This document shows positions 10,496-22,058 of a DNA stretch of 64,000 nt, piece by piece. The translations under genes and the position numbers were made by a program. The first letter of the stretch is position 1, and each line of letters opens with the position of its first letter. The notes below the pieces were generated by a model. It was not told where the DNA came from. It worked only from the letters and a program-made list of their open reading frames with translations, and searched no databases. The DNA is from Diplocarpon mali (lineage: Eukaryota; Ascomycota; Leotiomycetes; Helotiales; Drepanopezizaceae), in the NCBI GenBank assembly GCA_024741835.1, contig JAENRP010000031.1:8082-72081 (forward strand). The letters run 5' to 3'.

Positions 10496-13400
10496 ATGCT
10501 GTCATCACTGCTGCGACCCAAGAAAGCGCGCCGACGCCTCGACGAGTCCCCCGGGTATTCGTCGCCTTACGCCGGACACGCGGCGGCCGATTTCACCGAG
10601 GACGACGACGACGACGACGACGACGAGGACGAGGAGGAGGACGAGGACGACGAGGACGAGCCGACAGAGGAGGAGGCTGACGACGGCGACGGCGACCCGG
10701 ACGAAGAGGACGACGAGGGCGAAGACGGGGACTCGCACTCTCCCCTGCTGCCCATCTTCTCGGCCGCGCATCTAGGTGGGCAGTCCCGATTGTCCCACTG
10801 CTCGGCCGGACGACTGGCGTCTGCCATGGCCACGGTCGACTCTCTGCTAACGCGGCGGCAGACGCACTCCCAGTCTACAGCCTCACGCATGCCATCCGAC
10901 TCATCGTCCTCCCGCGGACGGAGACGACCTTGACGTGGGACCAGCTGCGATCCCCCCAGGTCTCGCAGTTCCTCGTCAAGCCGATGCAGCAGCAGATACG
11001 CACCTCACACTTCAACCGCGCAACGCTGTACGCCCTCATGGCAAATTGTCTGCAGTTCCAGAAGGAGAGCCAGGCACATCCCGGAAACGCGGGGAACAGC
11101 AAGACGCGGGCCCTGGTCTGCGAGCTGATTGCGATCAAGCTGCTGAAGGAATACAATACACGGGAGCTCATCGACGCTCTGTCCTACGATTTCTTCCCTC
11201 TGCAAGGCCTGGCCACCCCCCTCCTCCTCACCCCGGGCCAGAGCGGAGCGCCGCAGCGACCTCGTCCGGCTGCGGCGCGAATCTCGACCCTGGAAGTGGC
11301 CATTCGGGCATCTGCGAAGCGGTTCCTGGCCCATCCTTTCGTGGTCCAGCAACTGGAAGCCATCTGGGCCGGGACTATCGTCTTCCACTCGGCGGCGGAT
11401 AACCTCCACCGGCCCCGGCCTTCGACACCCCGCCTGGCGCAGCGGATCGAGCCCGCCGACAGCGAGACTCCGCTCATCAAAGTCGCCACTGGCTACGGCA
11501 CCTCGCCGTCGCCCAGACCCCCCGGCAAATCGGTACCGCAACACCAAGAGCAAGCTGTGCCTGGTAGGAGGACTGTGACCCTCTACGACCCAAGAGATGC
11601 CTCGCTCTTTAAGCTGTCCCGGCTGCGCGTGCCGCGGTATCGCCAATTCTTCTCGACTGGCTCCCTGTTCATCCTCCTCTGTCTGTTCGTGGCGGTCCTC
11701 GCACAGCGGTCCACCGAGATAACGAGCCTCGAGGTGGTCTTCTGGTTCTGGAGTGCGGGCTTCATGCTGGACGAGGTGGTGGGCTTCAACGAACAAGGCT
11801 TCGGGCTCTACATTATGAGTTTCTGGAACGCCTTTGACCTGGGCATACTCTTCCTCCTATCCATCTACTACTGCATGAGGCTCTACGGCGTGCTCTTGGT
11901 CGGGGTGGGGAGGGACCAATGGAACAGCATGGCGTATGATGTCCTGGCCGCGAACGCCATCCTGCTGTTCCCTCGGCTCTTCAGTGTTCTCGATCATTAC
12001 CGATACTTCTCGCAGCTGCTGATCGCGTTTCGCTTGATGGCCATTGACCTCGTGGCCGTGTTTGTGCTGATCCTGATTGCCTGCAGCGGCTTCTTCGTGG
12101 CCTTTACCTTGTCGTTTGGCGAGGCCGACTACGATGCTGCCGGCGTGGCCTACAAGATCTTCCAGATCTTGATGGGCTTTACGCCTGCGGCCTGGGAAGC
12201 CTGGCCGACGTACAACCCTCTCGGCAAGGCGTTGCTAGTACTCTTCCTGTTCATCTGTCACTTCCTGGTCGTGACGATTCTGATCACCGTCCTCACCAAC
12301 TCTTTCATGGCAATCGTCTCCAATGCCGACCAGGAGCATCAGTTTGTGTTCGCGGTCAACGCAATCAGCATGGTCAAGAACGACGCGCTGTTCTCATACG
12401 TGGCACCAAGCAACATATTCGCCTGGGTCCTGACGCCGCTGAGATATGCTCTCCCGTTCCGATCATTCATCCGGCTGAACCGGACGGTCATCAAGGCCAC
12501 CCACTTTCCCCTCCTCTTTACCATCTACGCCTACGAGCGGATGTTCCTGGCCCGATCTGTCTTCCATCCTACCGACCTCGTGGAGCACCGCGGCCGGAGG
12601 CGGCTGGTGTCCTTCAAGGATGCCAAGATGGCCCTGTTCAGCCCTGGCGTTCGGATGCGTCAAGAATCAGTGGCGGGGTATCAGAAAGACAGTGCTCTCG
12701 ACGATGTGTTCCGTCTCGCGCCTCGCCCCGATACCCTGCGTTCTACGAGAAAGAGCTTCGAACGGAGGCAGACCCACAGCGTGGTCAACAACTGGATGGA
12801 CCAGGGATCGAACGCCAGCCCACCCCAGGAGCAAGATCGCTCGATCGTCGATCGACTCGAGATGCGGAGGAGAGCCCGCAAGGCCACGCTCTTGAAACAG
12901 CGCGGCATTTCCGGGACCCGGTCGGTGGCCAGCGACCCGGCCGAGCTCGTGTCGCGGACCGGCTTCCACGACTTGGACAACGAGCAGAGCAACGCGGGCG
13001 ATGTGGACAACGAATCCGACGCGGATGGAGATGACGAGCTTGCAACTCACGACGAGAACGAATGGGAGAGGCACACGACTCGATCTCGTAGCCGAGTGGC
13101 GACGTCTTACAAGGCGAACAACATCGAAGGCTACTTCAGCACACCCGCCGCGGCCAGGCCCGTGGGGCCCAACCCATCCTCGTCCGCGTCGTCCAAGAAG
13201 AGGCCTCTGGCGCCTCCGAAGCCATCGCCACCGCAGCATCGCCGCGCACATGATCGCACGATATCAACCGGCACAATACTTTTCAATCCCATATCGGACA
13301 GCCAGTCCTCGGCCTCCCCGCCCAAATCTCGGCCCCTCACAGCCAAGTTCCGCTCAAACACCAACACGGGGACTCATACGCCTACGGGGCATCAGACCCC

Positions 13401-14049
13401 AAAGCCGTCGATCTACACGCTACCCGCGAAATCCAAGCCGCGACCGATCCTCCCGACCCGGCAAAACCCCCCATCAGCTCCTCTCTTCAACCTGGATTCC
13501 CAGATGGATGGGAACGCTCTCAGGCCACGACAGATCAGGCATAGGAGGTCAAGTCTGGAGATGGGCATGTCGGATATCGGGCTCGAGCCGAACGTTCCGG
13601 GAGCACTTGGCGCTGTCCCGAACTCCTTTGAGACGCAAATGGCTCTGGCGACTGGCGGGTTGAAAGGATTCGGCCGCGGCAAGGGTGACAGCCGGGAAGG
13701 GGACACTGAGCGCATGATGGGCCGCCTCATGCTCGCTCGGATGAAGACGCTCGAAGAAGGCTTCGCAGATGTGGTCCGCGAGTTCCGAGGCATGCGAACG
13801 GCTGGGAACAGCTCTGCTGAGAACGAGCCCGTGGATCACCGACGGGAACGGGGCAAGGGTAAGGAGAAGGAGAACCAGAGACCCAAGCAGAAGCGCAAGG
13901 CTCTTCCCAGGTCGACGAGCGAGCTCGACTTTGCGAGTGTGGAGAGAGGCCGCAGCGTGGAGGCGAAGGCCCTGGGACGGGATCCCGGACCAGAGACGCC
14001 CGAGGGGGTGGTTCTGCAGAGGTACATGTCCAAGGGAAGTTCGCTGTAG
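10496..14049 (+). CDS. yvc1: Yvc1/TRPY-type vacuolar cation channel
   Basis: Predicted Ca2+-permeable TRP channel that releases calcium from the vacuole. Exons 10496-10775 and 10862-14049 encode 1155 residues, against about 675 in yeast Yvc1. The intron joins AHL to DALPVYSLTHAIRL, as expected for the family. Residues about 36-82 are an almost unbroken Asp/Glu run. The cytoplasmic N-terminal region (about 95-240) contains LTWDQLRSPQVSQFLVKP. Membrane segments follow at about 355-375, 383-400, 412-440, 448-470 and 480-512, a pore loop with FQILMGFTPAAWEAW at about 525-545, then a last helix at about 548-578. The remaining 500 residues are a Ser/Pro/Arg-rich, probably disordered tail. The start chosen (MLSSLLRPKK) is the last Met before the acidic run; an in-frame Met at 10232 would add 88 residues that look like untranslated sequence. 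Confidence 0.9.
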
Positions 14050-15153
14050 GTTGCCTTCTTGAATGTATTTTTGCAGCGAGCATTTATGGCGCTTGTGGGA
14101 CGTGGACTGGCATTGGTTGGATCCATCGTATCTTTACGGGTGCGTCGGGGGGGGGGGAGGCCGGCGTGTTGCTTGTAATCTATCGAGTTCGAGGGTCGGA
14201 AATATACCACTGTGCGTCTCCCTACGGGGCCGTCGACCGCAGCAAATAAACAAGCTTGCGGGACGTTATCTGCATCTTCCGTTTGGCGTTCCGATGCTGT
14301 CCCCACACCTCGCTTAGCTCTCAGGGGGAAGCCGTGCTGGGCTGGATGACTGCGACCGCTGCAGACTATGTTGTCTCTGCTGGCGTGACAAGATGAAGCG
14401 GAGCTTGAACTGTCGGGGTATGAGGATCATCATACATCTACGCGCGCGCGCACACACACACTCACGATACTGAACTCAGCCCGGCCCAGGTGCCGGAGGC
14501 TTCGGTCTGCGTCGCTTGCCTCGACGCGTGGGGGGAGCATAGGGATGATGCTTTTTCGGTGGGTTCGCGCCGAAGTTCTAGATGTCCCGTCACCGAGATA
14601 TTTCTCATACATATCTCTATACTCGTACCGACAAGCGCGAAACCATCAAGGGCCGGCGTAGAGCGAGCAGGATCAGGGGAGCGTGTGGCAGGTAGGTTAG
14701 CCAGAGGTCGAAGGTGAGTTTTCCCAGGGGGAAATCCCGTCGGAGAATAGACGGGGGGGGGGCGGTTTTGGTTCGGGGCGAGGCGCGCTGAAGCTCGTGA
14801 GCTTTCGCTCGGGCATCGTGGGCTGTGGGATTCGACGTGATGGATACGGATGTCTGAGGGTTGAGATCTCGACGAGTTCCTCGCCCGGTGCCTGGCTTGG
14901 TGCTCACCGTCGCGACAGGCGTCCTCGTCCGACGGCCCGGCGTGCCCGCGCGGAGAGGCGGCTGCTAATACTAAATACCACTCCTCCGATTCCTCCCCTT
15001 CTCGCGGAGCTGCGTCGTTCGTTTGTGGGGGAGTGTAGTGATCGGGATGGTACGGGCTGGTCATGGGGTGATCACGTGTGTGCCATGTGACGAGAGGGGA
15101 GGAAAGTAAATGTCAGGCGCACGTGACAGCCTTGGCATAGGCTCGAGTACTTG

Positions 15154-15156
<3 letters not shown>

Positions 15157-15186
<30 letters not shown>
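15157..15186. repeat. TC dinucleotide microsatellite
   Basis: About 15 uninterrupted TC units in the region upstream of the pectate-lyase-like gene, just before a telobox-like motif. Pyrimidine tracts of this kind are common in fungal promoters and 5' leaders. Confidence 0.9.
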
Positions 15187-15189
<3 letters not shown>

Positions 15190-15206
15190 CATCTAACCAA
15201 CAGTAC

Positions 15207-15218
15207 AAACCCTAACCC
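15207..15218 (+). promoter_or_regulatory. Telobox-like motif (AAACCCTAACCC)
   Basis: This is a second interstitial telomere-like box, about 530 bases upstream of the pectate-lyase-like start codon. A good-context ATG at 15237 just after it opens only a nine-codon frame. Whether a transcript starts here is unknown. Confidence 0.35.
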
Positions 15219-15751
15219 AGAACACAACTCACCACCATGATTCATTTCAGCGCGCACACCTTGTGAAGCCAACAGTTTGATCTCGCTCTCCTCTCTCCAG
15301 CTCTCGCTTGCGCGCCGTTGGTCGGGCCGGGGTCAGCAAGCGGAGCTGCCGGCTTGCCGTCAACCAGATGCCCCAGGACCACATGCGAGGTTGCGGCGCG
15401 GTGATGTTGTCTGATGAGCAGCGCCGAATGTCGCGTCGAAGAGACAGCCGTGTGGCTGGCGGGGGGAATCAGGTGGGGGAGCTCACCGCGAGCGGAGTTC
15501 TTGGTTGGATATCCTGTCTGCCCGTTTCATGTGGCGTCGAATATATATTGTGTCGAATATATATTGCGTCGAGAATCCTACCGAGCTCGGCCTTGGGTGG
15601 CGGGGGAGCGAAGCTTGTCTACACCAGATCTTAAAAAGGGAGAGGTCTGCGCGCGGTGTCCGCCGTCGACAGATTCTCGCCGGAGACCAGAGCAGGCTCG
15701 CCCTCGATCCCGTCTCAGCCGACGCTCGATAGCATTCTCCGCGTGGCCGCG

Positions 15752-17056
15752 ATGCCCTCCATCTGCCTGCTGTTGTCGCTGGCGCTCGCCTCGGTGGCGA
15801 AGGGCCAGAATGCCTTCCCCGGCGCCGTGGGATTCGGCGCCATCGCGACGGGCGGGAACAACGGGACGACGTTCCACGTCACGACCCTCGCAGATTCGGG
15901 GACAGGTTCCTTGGTGAGTCGAGGCCGACGCCGTCCCATGCCCCCCCCCCTTTTCCAGACCGGCGACTGACTCGGCCTGGCCGCTTCAGCGGGAGGCTGT
16001 GAGCGTCTCCCACCGCAACATCGTCTTCGACGTCGGCGGCTACATCGTCTTGGAATCACCCCTGGCCCTGTCCTCGTCCATCACGATCAACGGCCAGACG
16101 GCGCCCGCGCCGGGCATCGGCGTGATGGCGGCGGGCGTGTCGGCCAGTGGCCAGGAGAACATCATCATCCGGCGTAGGCGGCGGCCCCCCGAGCATCTCG
16201 CCGCAGGCTGGCTGGCTAACCGGGGTCGCTAGATTTCAGGATGCGGCAGGGCACGCTGGATCATCGGACGGGGAAGAGCGCGTTCAACATGGGGAAGGGC
16301 ACCAAGTAGGTCGAGATCTCTGGCGACGGCCCGAGAAGCCGTCGCCGTCGGGGGCGCGGCAGCTCTGACCGGGTCGTGAATAGCATCATCCTCGACCACT
16401 GCTCCATCGCCTACGGGCAGTGGAACAACATCGGCGGCGTCGGTGTGAACAACATCACCATCTCCAACTCCATCATCGCCTTCCCCATCGGTCAGCAGTT
16501 CGGCGCGCACATCGAGGGCACCCAGGCCACCTACCACGGCAACCTGTGGGTGTCGGGCCACAACCGCCAGCCGCTGTCCAAGGCCAACACGCAGTACATC
16601 AACAACGTCGTGTACAACTACCGCGCCGCCTACACCGTGGCCGGGACGGGCGGCGCCTTCACGCACGACCTCGTCAACAACTACTTCATCGCCGGGCCCA
16701 GCACGACGCGGACCAGCAACTACTTCTTCCAGTTCAACGCCGAGCAGCGCGTCTACTCGGCCGGCAACTACGTCGACGGCGACCGCGACGGCGTGCTCGG
16801 CGGCACGCCGACGGGCCCGCCCGGCGGCGCGGTCGAGCTGCACGCGCCCTGGGCCGCCGACACGCCCGCCCTGGCGAACCGCACCGCCGCCGCCGCCTAC
16901 GCCGACGTCCTGGCCGGCGCCGGCGCCGCCCCGCGCGACGAGCTGGACGCCTTTGCAGTGGAGACGGTGCAGAGCCTGGGCCGGGCGGGCAAGATCTACA
17001 AGGACCAGGCCGAGACGGGGTTGAACAACGGCGGGTACCCCGTGGGAGCCTCTTGA
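15752..17056 (+). CDS. Secreted pectate-lyase-like (PL1-type) beta-helix protein
   Basis: Probably an extracellular polysaccharide lyase acting on pectin. Exons 15752-15913, 15990-16173, 16233-16305 and 16384-17056 give 363 residues. Residues 1-19 form a signal peptide (hydrophobic stretch then SVAKGQ), followed by the family-typical start AFPGAVGFGAIATGG. The order continues with DSGTGSLREAVS, then IVFDVGGYIVL, INGQTAPAPGIGV, FRMRQGTLD, ILDHCSIAYGQW and VNNVVYNY-like rungs, all matching right-handed parallel beta-helix lyases that begin AFPGAEGFG. The AFPG...TGSLR...GQTAP pattern is seen directly; assignment to PL1 rather than a neighbouring lyase family is inference. The third exon is only 73 nt. 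An upstream in-frame ATG (15656) would spoil the signal peptide. The C-terminal third is very GC-rich and Ala/Gly-rich. Confidence 0.82.
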
Positions 17057-19131
17057 GCCGTAGGATCTGCGATCCCGGCACGGCGAGGTCTCTGGCTCTT
17101 GCTTCTGCCCTCCCTCGGTCCGGTCGGGTCGCTCTCTTCTCCCCACGGCGTCTCCTCGATCTGCCCTGGTGTGCTGTGGGATCATCGAGATGTGGACAAC
17201 GCTGGCAGTCGTGTTACTAGTGTTGTACGTAGTTGTAGTGTTTTAAGTTGTGTTTGAGGTGGTATTACACGTGTTGTACGTGTGTACGTGTGTACTTGTA
17301 CGTCTGTACTTGTACGTGTGTACTTGTACGTGTGTACTTGTACGTGTGTACTTGTACGTGTGTACTTGTACGTGTGTACTTGTACGTCTGTACTTGTACG
17401 TGTTGTAAGTGTTATACATAATATACATATTACATGTGTTATGCGTAGTGTTACAAGTGCCAATTAAGCGTCATGTGTCATGTGTCAAGTGTCAAGTGCC
17501 AGTGTCAACTGTTACAGACTGTGTACCTCGTACACAGTCCCAGCACCACCGCAGCCCTAACCGCACGACTATTCCCTCCCACTGCCACCGACCCCTCCCA
17601 CCTCACGTGACCGCCCCTCCGCCGCCGACGCGTATATGCCACCGCTCCGCCGGCCCCCCCCCATGACACCGCGCGGCTCTCGTCTGGCCAGCAGCCCCCC
17701 CCTCGCGCCGAGGGATCGAGCGATCCGAGCTCCCGCAACCCCACGATCCCGGGTACTCGTCCGCGGCTCGGGATCGGGCTCGGGATCGGGCTCGGGCTCG
17801 GCTTGTCCCGGGGCCGAGAAGAGGCGGGAGAGCCGATGCCGCGGGGGAGGGGGGAGGGGTTAGGGAGAGCTGATCGCATGGCTGTGTTTTTGTTGGGTGT
17901 GGAGTTGTGTGTGTATGTATGTATGTATGTATATATATATTTCTACATCTATACATTTCCATCTCCATCTCTACATGTACATCCATATATTGATACATCT
18001 CCCTCTCTACACATCGACCATGCCGTCCACGCAGGACACCGAAGGCTGTCAACACTCGAGAATGCCGCCCCCCCCCCGTGAAGAGCCTCCCACGCACATG
18101 GAATGACGATGCCGGCCAGGGGCAGCGGCTGCGAGCGGGCCATGACTCAGCCGGCTCCGCCCCGGCCCGTCGTATCTGCGATGTAAAAATACATCACACC
18201 GAAGTATAAACCCGACACTCAACTTCCCCTGGCCGCAACCCGTATTTTAGACTACCCGGAGAAGCCTGCCGAGACGCTGCGCGCTGCGCGGTGTGGTCCG
18301 GCAGAAAACCACTTCCCACCTTTTCCTCGCTTACCTCCTTTTTCTTCCCCCCTTTTTCTTCCCCCTTTTTCTTCTCGCGAGTACGCGGGCGTGGAATCCC
18401 CCCTTCCCCCGAGATCGCGCGCGGTGCTCAGATATCGGGATGCCGGAGGAGGAGTGCAGGAATCGGGAGCCGGACAGCTGGCCGGCTCACCGAGGCGGGA
18501 TTCCCGCCGCCTCGAGATGAACCGACGCAGGCACCCAAACAGAACAAAACACCGGGTCCCCGACCCGCTCTGCTCTGCGTTGGACGGTTTCCGAGCGTTT
18601 GATCATCCTTCCCTCGTCTTTCCGACTGGTCCGGACCCATCCCTCTCGCCCGGCACTCGATCCACCGCCCCCTAAATAGCAAAGCATCTCGCGCGCGTGC
18701 GGGCCAGGAGTCGGCCAACGGCTCGGCAGAGGGTGGTGAAGCTGGTGAGATCGTCGCCACGTAGCGCATCCTCCGCGCGACCCCCTCAACTCTATTCCCT
18801 CGGCCACCCTCTCAACTCTATCCCCTCCCCCCGACGGAGAGGAGACGCGGCCGACGAGCCCGATCTGATTGGAGGCCGACGCATCAGCCGCTCGATTGCT
18901 TTCGTCCGCGAGCCCTTCTCCTGACCCCCGCAAACCGCCTCTCCGACTCTCCGAGCCCAAGCTGCCACCTCGTCCCGATGCCAGAGAGCGCTCGCGAGGT
19001 TATGAAGACTGCGATTCTCCCTCACGCGCGCGCGCTCTCTCTCCCTCTCTCTCTCTCTCTGACCCTCGCTCTCTCCCTGTCCTCGTCGCAAGAGCCCGCC
19101 CTCTCGTCCCGCGCCCCCTCCTCTCCCCCTC
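17057..19131. other. Repeat-rich intergenic region
   Basis: I see no gene in this 2-kb stretch. It contains a 14-bp minisatellite (17291-17402), TG/TA tracts (17410-17450 and 17905-17940), repeated GGGATCGGGCTC units (about 17770-17800), three copies of a CCCCCTTTTTCTT unit (about 18340-18378), and a CTCTC-rich leader just before the next gene (about 19035-19080). Confidence 0.55.
17291..17402. repeat. Minisatellite, eight 14-bp units
   Basis: Eight contiguous copies of TGTACTTGTACGTG, two of them ending in C instead of G. There are no spacers, so it is not a CRISPR-type array. The unit carries overlapping GTAC palindromes. Confidence 0.95.
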
Positions 19132-21232
19132 ATGCTGGGAGACGCGCCTCTGAGCCCTCGGGGCTCTCACCTTGCGATGGATAGCAAGACGCCTCTGCGG
19201 AGAGAAGACTCCGAGCTGTCGCTCCGCGCCGAGGAGGTCAGCCGCTCGACGGCCGCGTCCGTCAAGACGCCGCTCCGCCGTGCGGCGCTGCCCCCTCGCC
19301 ACGGCGCGGCGAAGGGCCTGGCCGCGCACCTCGCGCCGTGGAGCTACGAGCTCGTCGCATCGCTCATCGCCGTCGCGACGCTGGCCGGCCTGGTCATCAC
19401 GCTGGCGCGGTTCGACGGCCGGCAGTACCGCCAGTGGAAGTGGATGTTCACGCTCAACGGGATCGTCGCCATCCTGTCGACCGTCTGCCACACGGCCATC
19501 ATGGTCCCGCTGGGCTCGGCCATCAGCCAGGCCGCCTGGCTGTACTACCTCCCGGCCGACCCCAACCGGCTGAAGCTGCGGGACCTGGATCACTTTGAGA
19601 CGTTTAACGATGCCTCGCGAGGCGTCTTTGGCAGCGTGCGGCTTCTCTGGCAAGTGCGCGGCAGGTGAGTTTGGTCGGTCTGCTTGTCGGTCTGTTTGTC
19701 GGTCTGTTTGTCGGTCTGCTTGTCGGTCTGCTCGTCGGTCTGCTCGTCGGTCTGCTCGTCGGTTTGCTCGCCCGTGGGATCGCCGGGGGGAGAACTTGGG
19801 GGAGCTTGGGACGGCCGCGACCACGTGATCCTCGGCTAACCTAACGTCACGCCAGGAACTTCGTCGCCCTCGGTGCGGTCCTCACCGTGCTGGCGCTGGC
19901 CTTCGACACCTGCACGCAGCAGGTCGTCTCGCTGCAGGGCAAATCTATCGCTGGCGGTAGCTCGCCGCTGCACGTCGCCGGCGAGGTGCCGCGCAGCACG
20001 TACGAGGGCGATTACGACCACGGCTCGACGTTCTCGGGTGAGTCGCCGGCGGCCCTNNNNNNNNNNNNNNNNNNNNNNCCCCCCGGCCCGTACTGACAGC
20101 GACAGACTACATCCCGACGCTGAGCACACGAGCGGCGATATACAACGGCATCCTGGCCCGGGAGATCGAGCCGCTGCCGGTGCCGTGCTCGACCGGCAAC
20201 TGCACGTGGCCCATCGTGCCGTCGCTGGCGGTGTGTGGCGAGTGCTCGCCGTCGACCTTCCGCACCGCCTGCAACGCCACGCACTGCAACCACACGATGC
20301 CCACGGGCACCGTCTTCGCCGTGCCGAGCGTGCTCCGCACGCAGAACCCGCTCTTCCAGGTCACGGCGTACAGCGCGGGCGGCGCGCGCTACAACTCCAG
20401 CGCGCCGGACCGGGCGTACGTCGGGCTGTTCGATGCCATCGGCGTGCCGTGGGGCGAGATCTTCCCCGACAACGCGAGCATCGCCGCCACGGAGTGCGGG
20501 CTCTGGATCTGCGCCCAGGCGTACAACATCTCGCACCGCAACGGCGTGCAGACCCACGTCACGCTCGCGAACTGGTCCACCATGAACCCCGCGAGCGCCG
20601 GCCCGCGCGGCGCCAGCTCGGCCGCCGTCGTGGGCAACCGCACGCTCGCCGCGCTGCCGGCCAGCATGAACCCGGCGCCGGGCCAGAACTTCTCCATCAG
20701 CGGCCTCTCGATCCTGTCGGCCAGCAAGGGGCTCCAGGCGCTCGACGGCACGGTCGCGGGGGGCTCCGGCACCAAGTCCTACTCGACCGACTTCATCCAG
20801 TCCATCTGGAACAACACCGGCGGCGCGGGCCTCGACCCCTGGGTCAAGCGGCTGGCCCTCAGCATGACGAACAACCTGCGCGCCACCGCCCCGGCCCCGG
20901 CCCTGGCGGCCAACGCCAGCTTCTACGCCGGCACCGCCTACCACACCCAGTACTTCTTCGCCATCCGCTGGGAGTGGCTCACGCTCCCCATCCTCGTCGT
21001 GCTGGCCTCGCTGCTCTTCCTGCTGGCCAGCATCGTGCGCTCGGCCCGGTCGGGCGTCGAGGTCGTCAAGGGGAGCCCGCTGGCGCTGCTGTTCAGCGAC
21101 ATCGACCGCAGCATCAAGGAGCGGCTGGCCATGACGGGCTCGCACCGGTGCGGGGGCATGCGGGAGCGCGCCGGCAAGACGCGGGTCGTGCTCCATGCCG
21201 AGGAGGGCAAGTGGCTGTTCAAAGAGGCCTGA
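19132..21232 (+). CDS. DUF3176-type fungal membrane protein, function unknown
   Basis: Exons 19132-19664, 19856-20037 and 20106-21232 give 613 residues. Three hydrophobic segments lie in the N-terminal part (about 67-93, 104-140 and 179-200). A large, probably extracytoplasmic domain follows with many N-x-S/T sites and paired cysteines, including PCSTGNCTWP near residue 262 and VCGECS shortly after. A last membrane helix (about 555-580) precedes a short basic tail. This layout, three helices, a Cys-rich CxxGNCTWP region and one late helix, is that of fungal DUF3176 proteins, whose biochemical role is not established. The start could instead be the in-frame ATG at 19177, which would remove 15 residues. 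Intron 1 contains a 12-bp minisatellite, and intron 2 contains a run of 22 unresolved bases, so that intron's true length is unknown. Splice junctions are unaffected. Confidence 0.85.
19675..19770. repeat. Intronic minisatellite, eight 12-bp units
   Basis: Eight copies of TCGGTCTGYTYG lie ten bases after the donor site of intron 1 of the DUF3176-type gene. The unit is a multiple of three and has no stop in the frame read through from exon 1, so retention would add a short repetitive segment before a stop further on. Confidence 0.95.
20057..20078. other. Assembly gap (22 N) inside an intron
   Basis: Twenty-two unresolved bases in intron 2 of the DUF3176-type gene, between GGCGGCCCT and a C-run. 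Single ambiguous bases elsewhere (2000, 21243, 25734) also sit in or beside homopolymers. Confidence 0.99.
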
Positions 21233-21450
21233 GGAAGAGGGGNGGGGGGGGGGGAAGGGTGAGGGTGAGGGTGACGCGCCGAGCGCGCCGGCCGATCGCA
21301 GTGCTGGGAATGGAGATCCGGCTCTACCCCAAGGGGGCTCAGGTCAAGACAGGTCAGGGTCAGGTCGGATGGGTTGCCCGGCTACCTCGGCGGGATCGAT
21401 CTCCCGGCCCGGCCGCTCATCGAATAGTGCCAGGAGGTCTTGGCCCCTGG

Positions 21451-21502
21451 GAAGAAGAAGAAGAGGACGAAGAAGAGGAGGAGGAGGAAGACGAGGAGGA
21501 GA
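21451..21502 (+). repeat. GAA/GAG purine tract 1
   Basis: Fifty-two bases, almost purely purine on the + strand, built from GAAGAAGAG-type triplets with two interrupting GAC codon-like units. Confidence 0.9.
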
Positions 21503-21749
21503 ATCATACAAGGCGTCGCGAGCAGTGCGCCTGGGGATCATCCAAGCTGTGCTTTTTCCAAGAACGTCTCACCACGCGAGATGAGAGCTGCTCGCTGGCT
21601 GCAGCTAACCCGTGCATATATGTCTGTATAATTTTTATCTTTGATCTATTTTTTTTTTTAACAAAAAAAATCCTTTTCCCCTTCTCCCCTTCTCCCCTTC
21701 CAACCACTAATCTCAAGCCTTGGCTGCCCTCCACCACCCAGAGCCAGAT

Positions 21750-21811
21750 GAAGAAGAGGAGGAAGAAGAAGAGGGAGAGGAAGAAGAATAAGAAGAAGAA
21801 GAGGAAGAAGA

Positions 21812-21858
<47 letters not shown>
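21750..21858 (+). repeat. GAA/GAG purine tract 2
   Basis: About 109 bases of AAGAAGAGG-type triplets with a single T. It lies 250 bases after tract 1 on the same strand. Long polypurine mirror-like tracts can form triplex DNA; that is a general property, not shown here. Confidence 0.9.
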
Positions 21859-22008
21859 CGACGCCCGCGGCTGCCACCGACCCAGACCCAGACGGGGCTG
21901 CGCACTCTCCTCGCCACGGACGGGACGCAATCGGGCTCAGGCGGCAGCTGGAACAAACTGCCTTTCTCCTTGGCCTTGCCTGGCCTTGCCGTACCTTACC
22001 TTTTACTT

Positions 22009-22058
22009 CACCTCACCTTATCATTTACCTCACCTCACCTCACTCCACCTCACCTCAC
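22009..22058. repeat. CCTCA pentamer array
   Basis: CCTCA/CACCT units with small interruptions, downstream of the 3' end of the Rds1-like gene. Its reverse complement (GGTGA units) occurs on the other side of that gene at 24527-24550. Confidence 0.85.

Larger units (their letters stand above)
14050..15751. other. Intergenic region between the channel and pectate-lyase-like genes
   Basis: No gene is supported. It holds a G-run (about 14148-14158), a CG/CA dinucleotide tract (14440-14461), a G-run near 14751-14762, a TC microsatellite, a telobox-like motif, and a near-direct repeat of TCGAATATATATTG at about 15538-15572. Confidence 0.55.

Noticed and set aside
15237..15634. Possible small gene starting at the good-context ATG at 15237
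   Set aside because: The ATG opens only nine codons. Joining it to the next frame needs a 38-nt intron, too short for this genome, and the resulting protein resembles nothing.
17291..17402. Regular repeats considered as a CRISPR-like array
   Set aside because: Units are directly adjacent 14-mers with no spacers, and this is a eukaryotic genome. It is a minisatellite.
21504..21956. Minus-strand frame rich in Phe/Leu (150 codons)
   Set aside because: It is read through the complement of a GAA/GAG tract. Low-complexity artefact.
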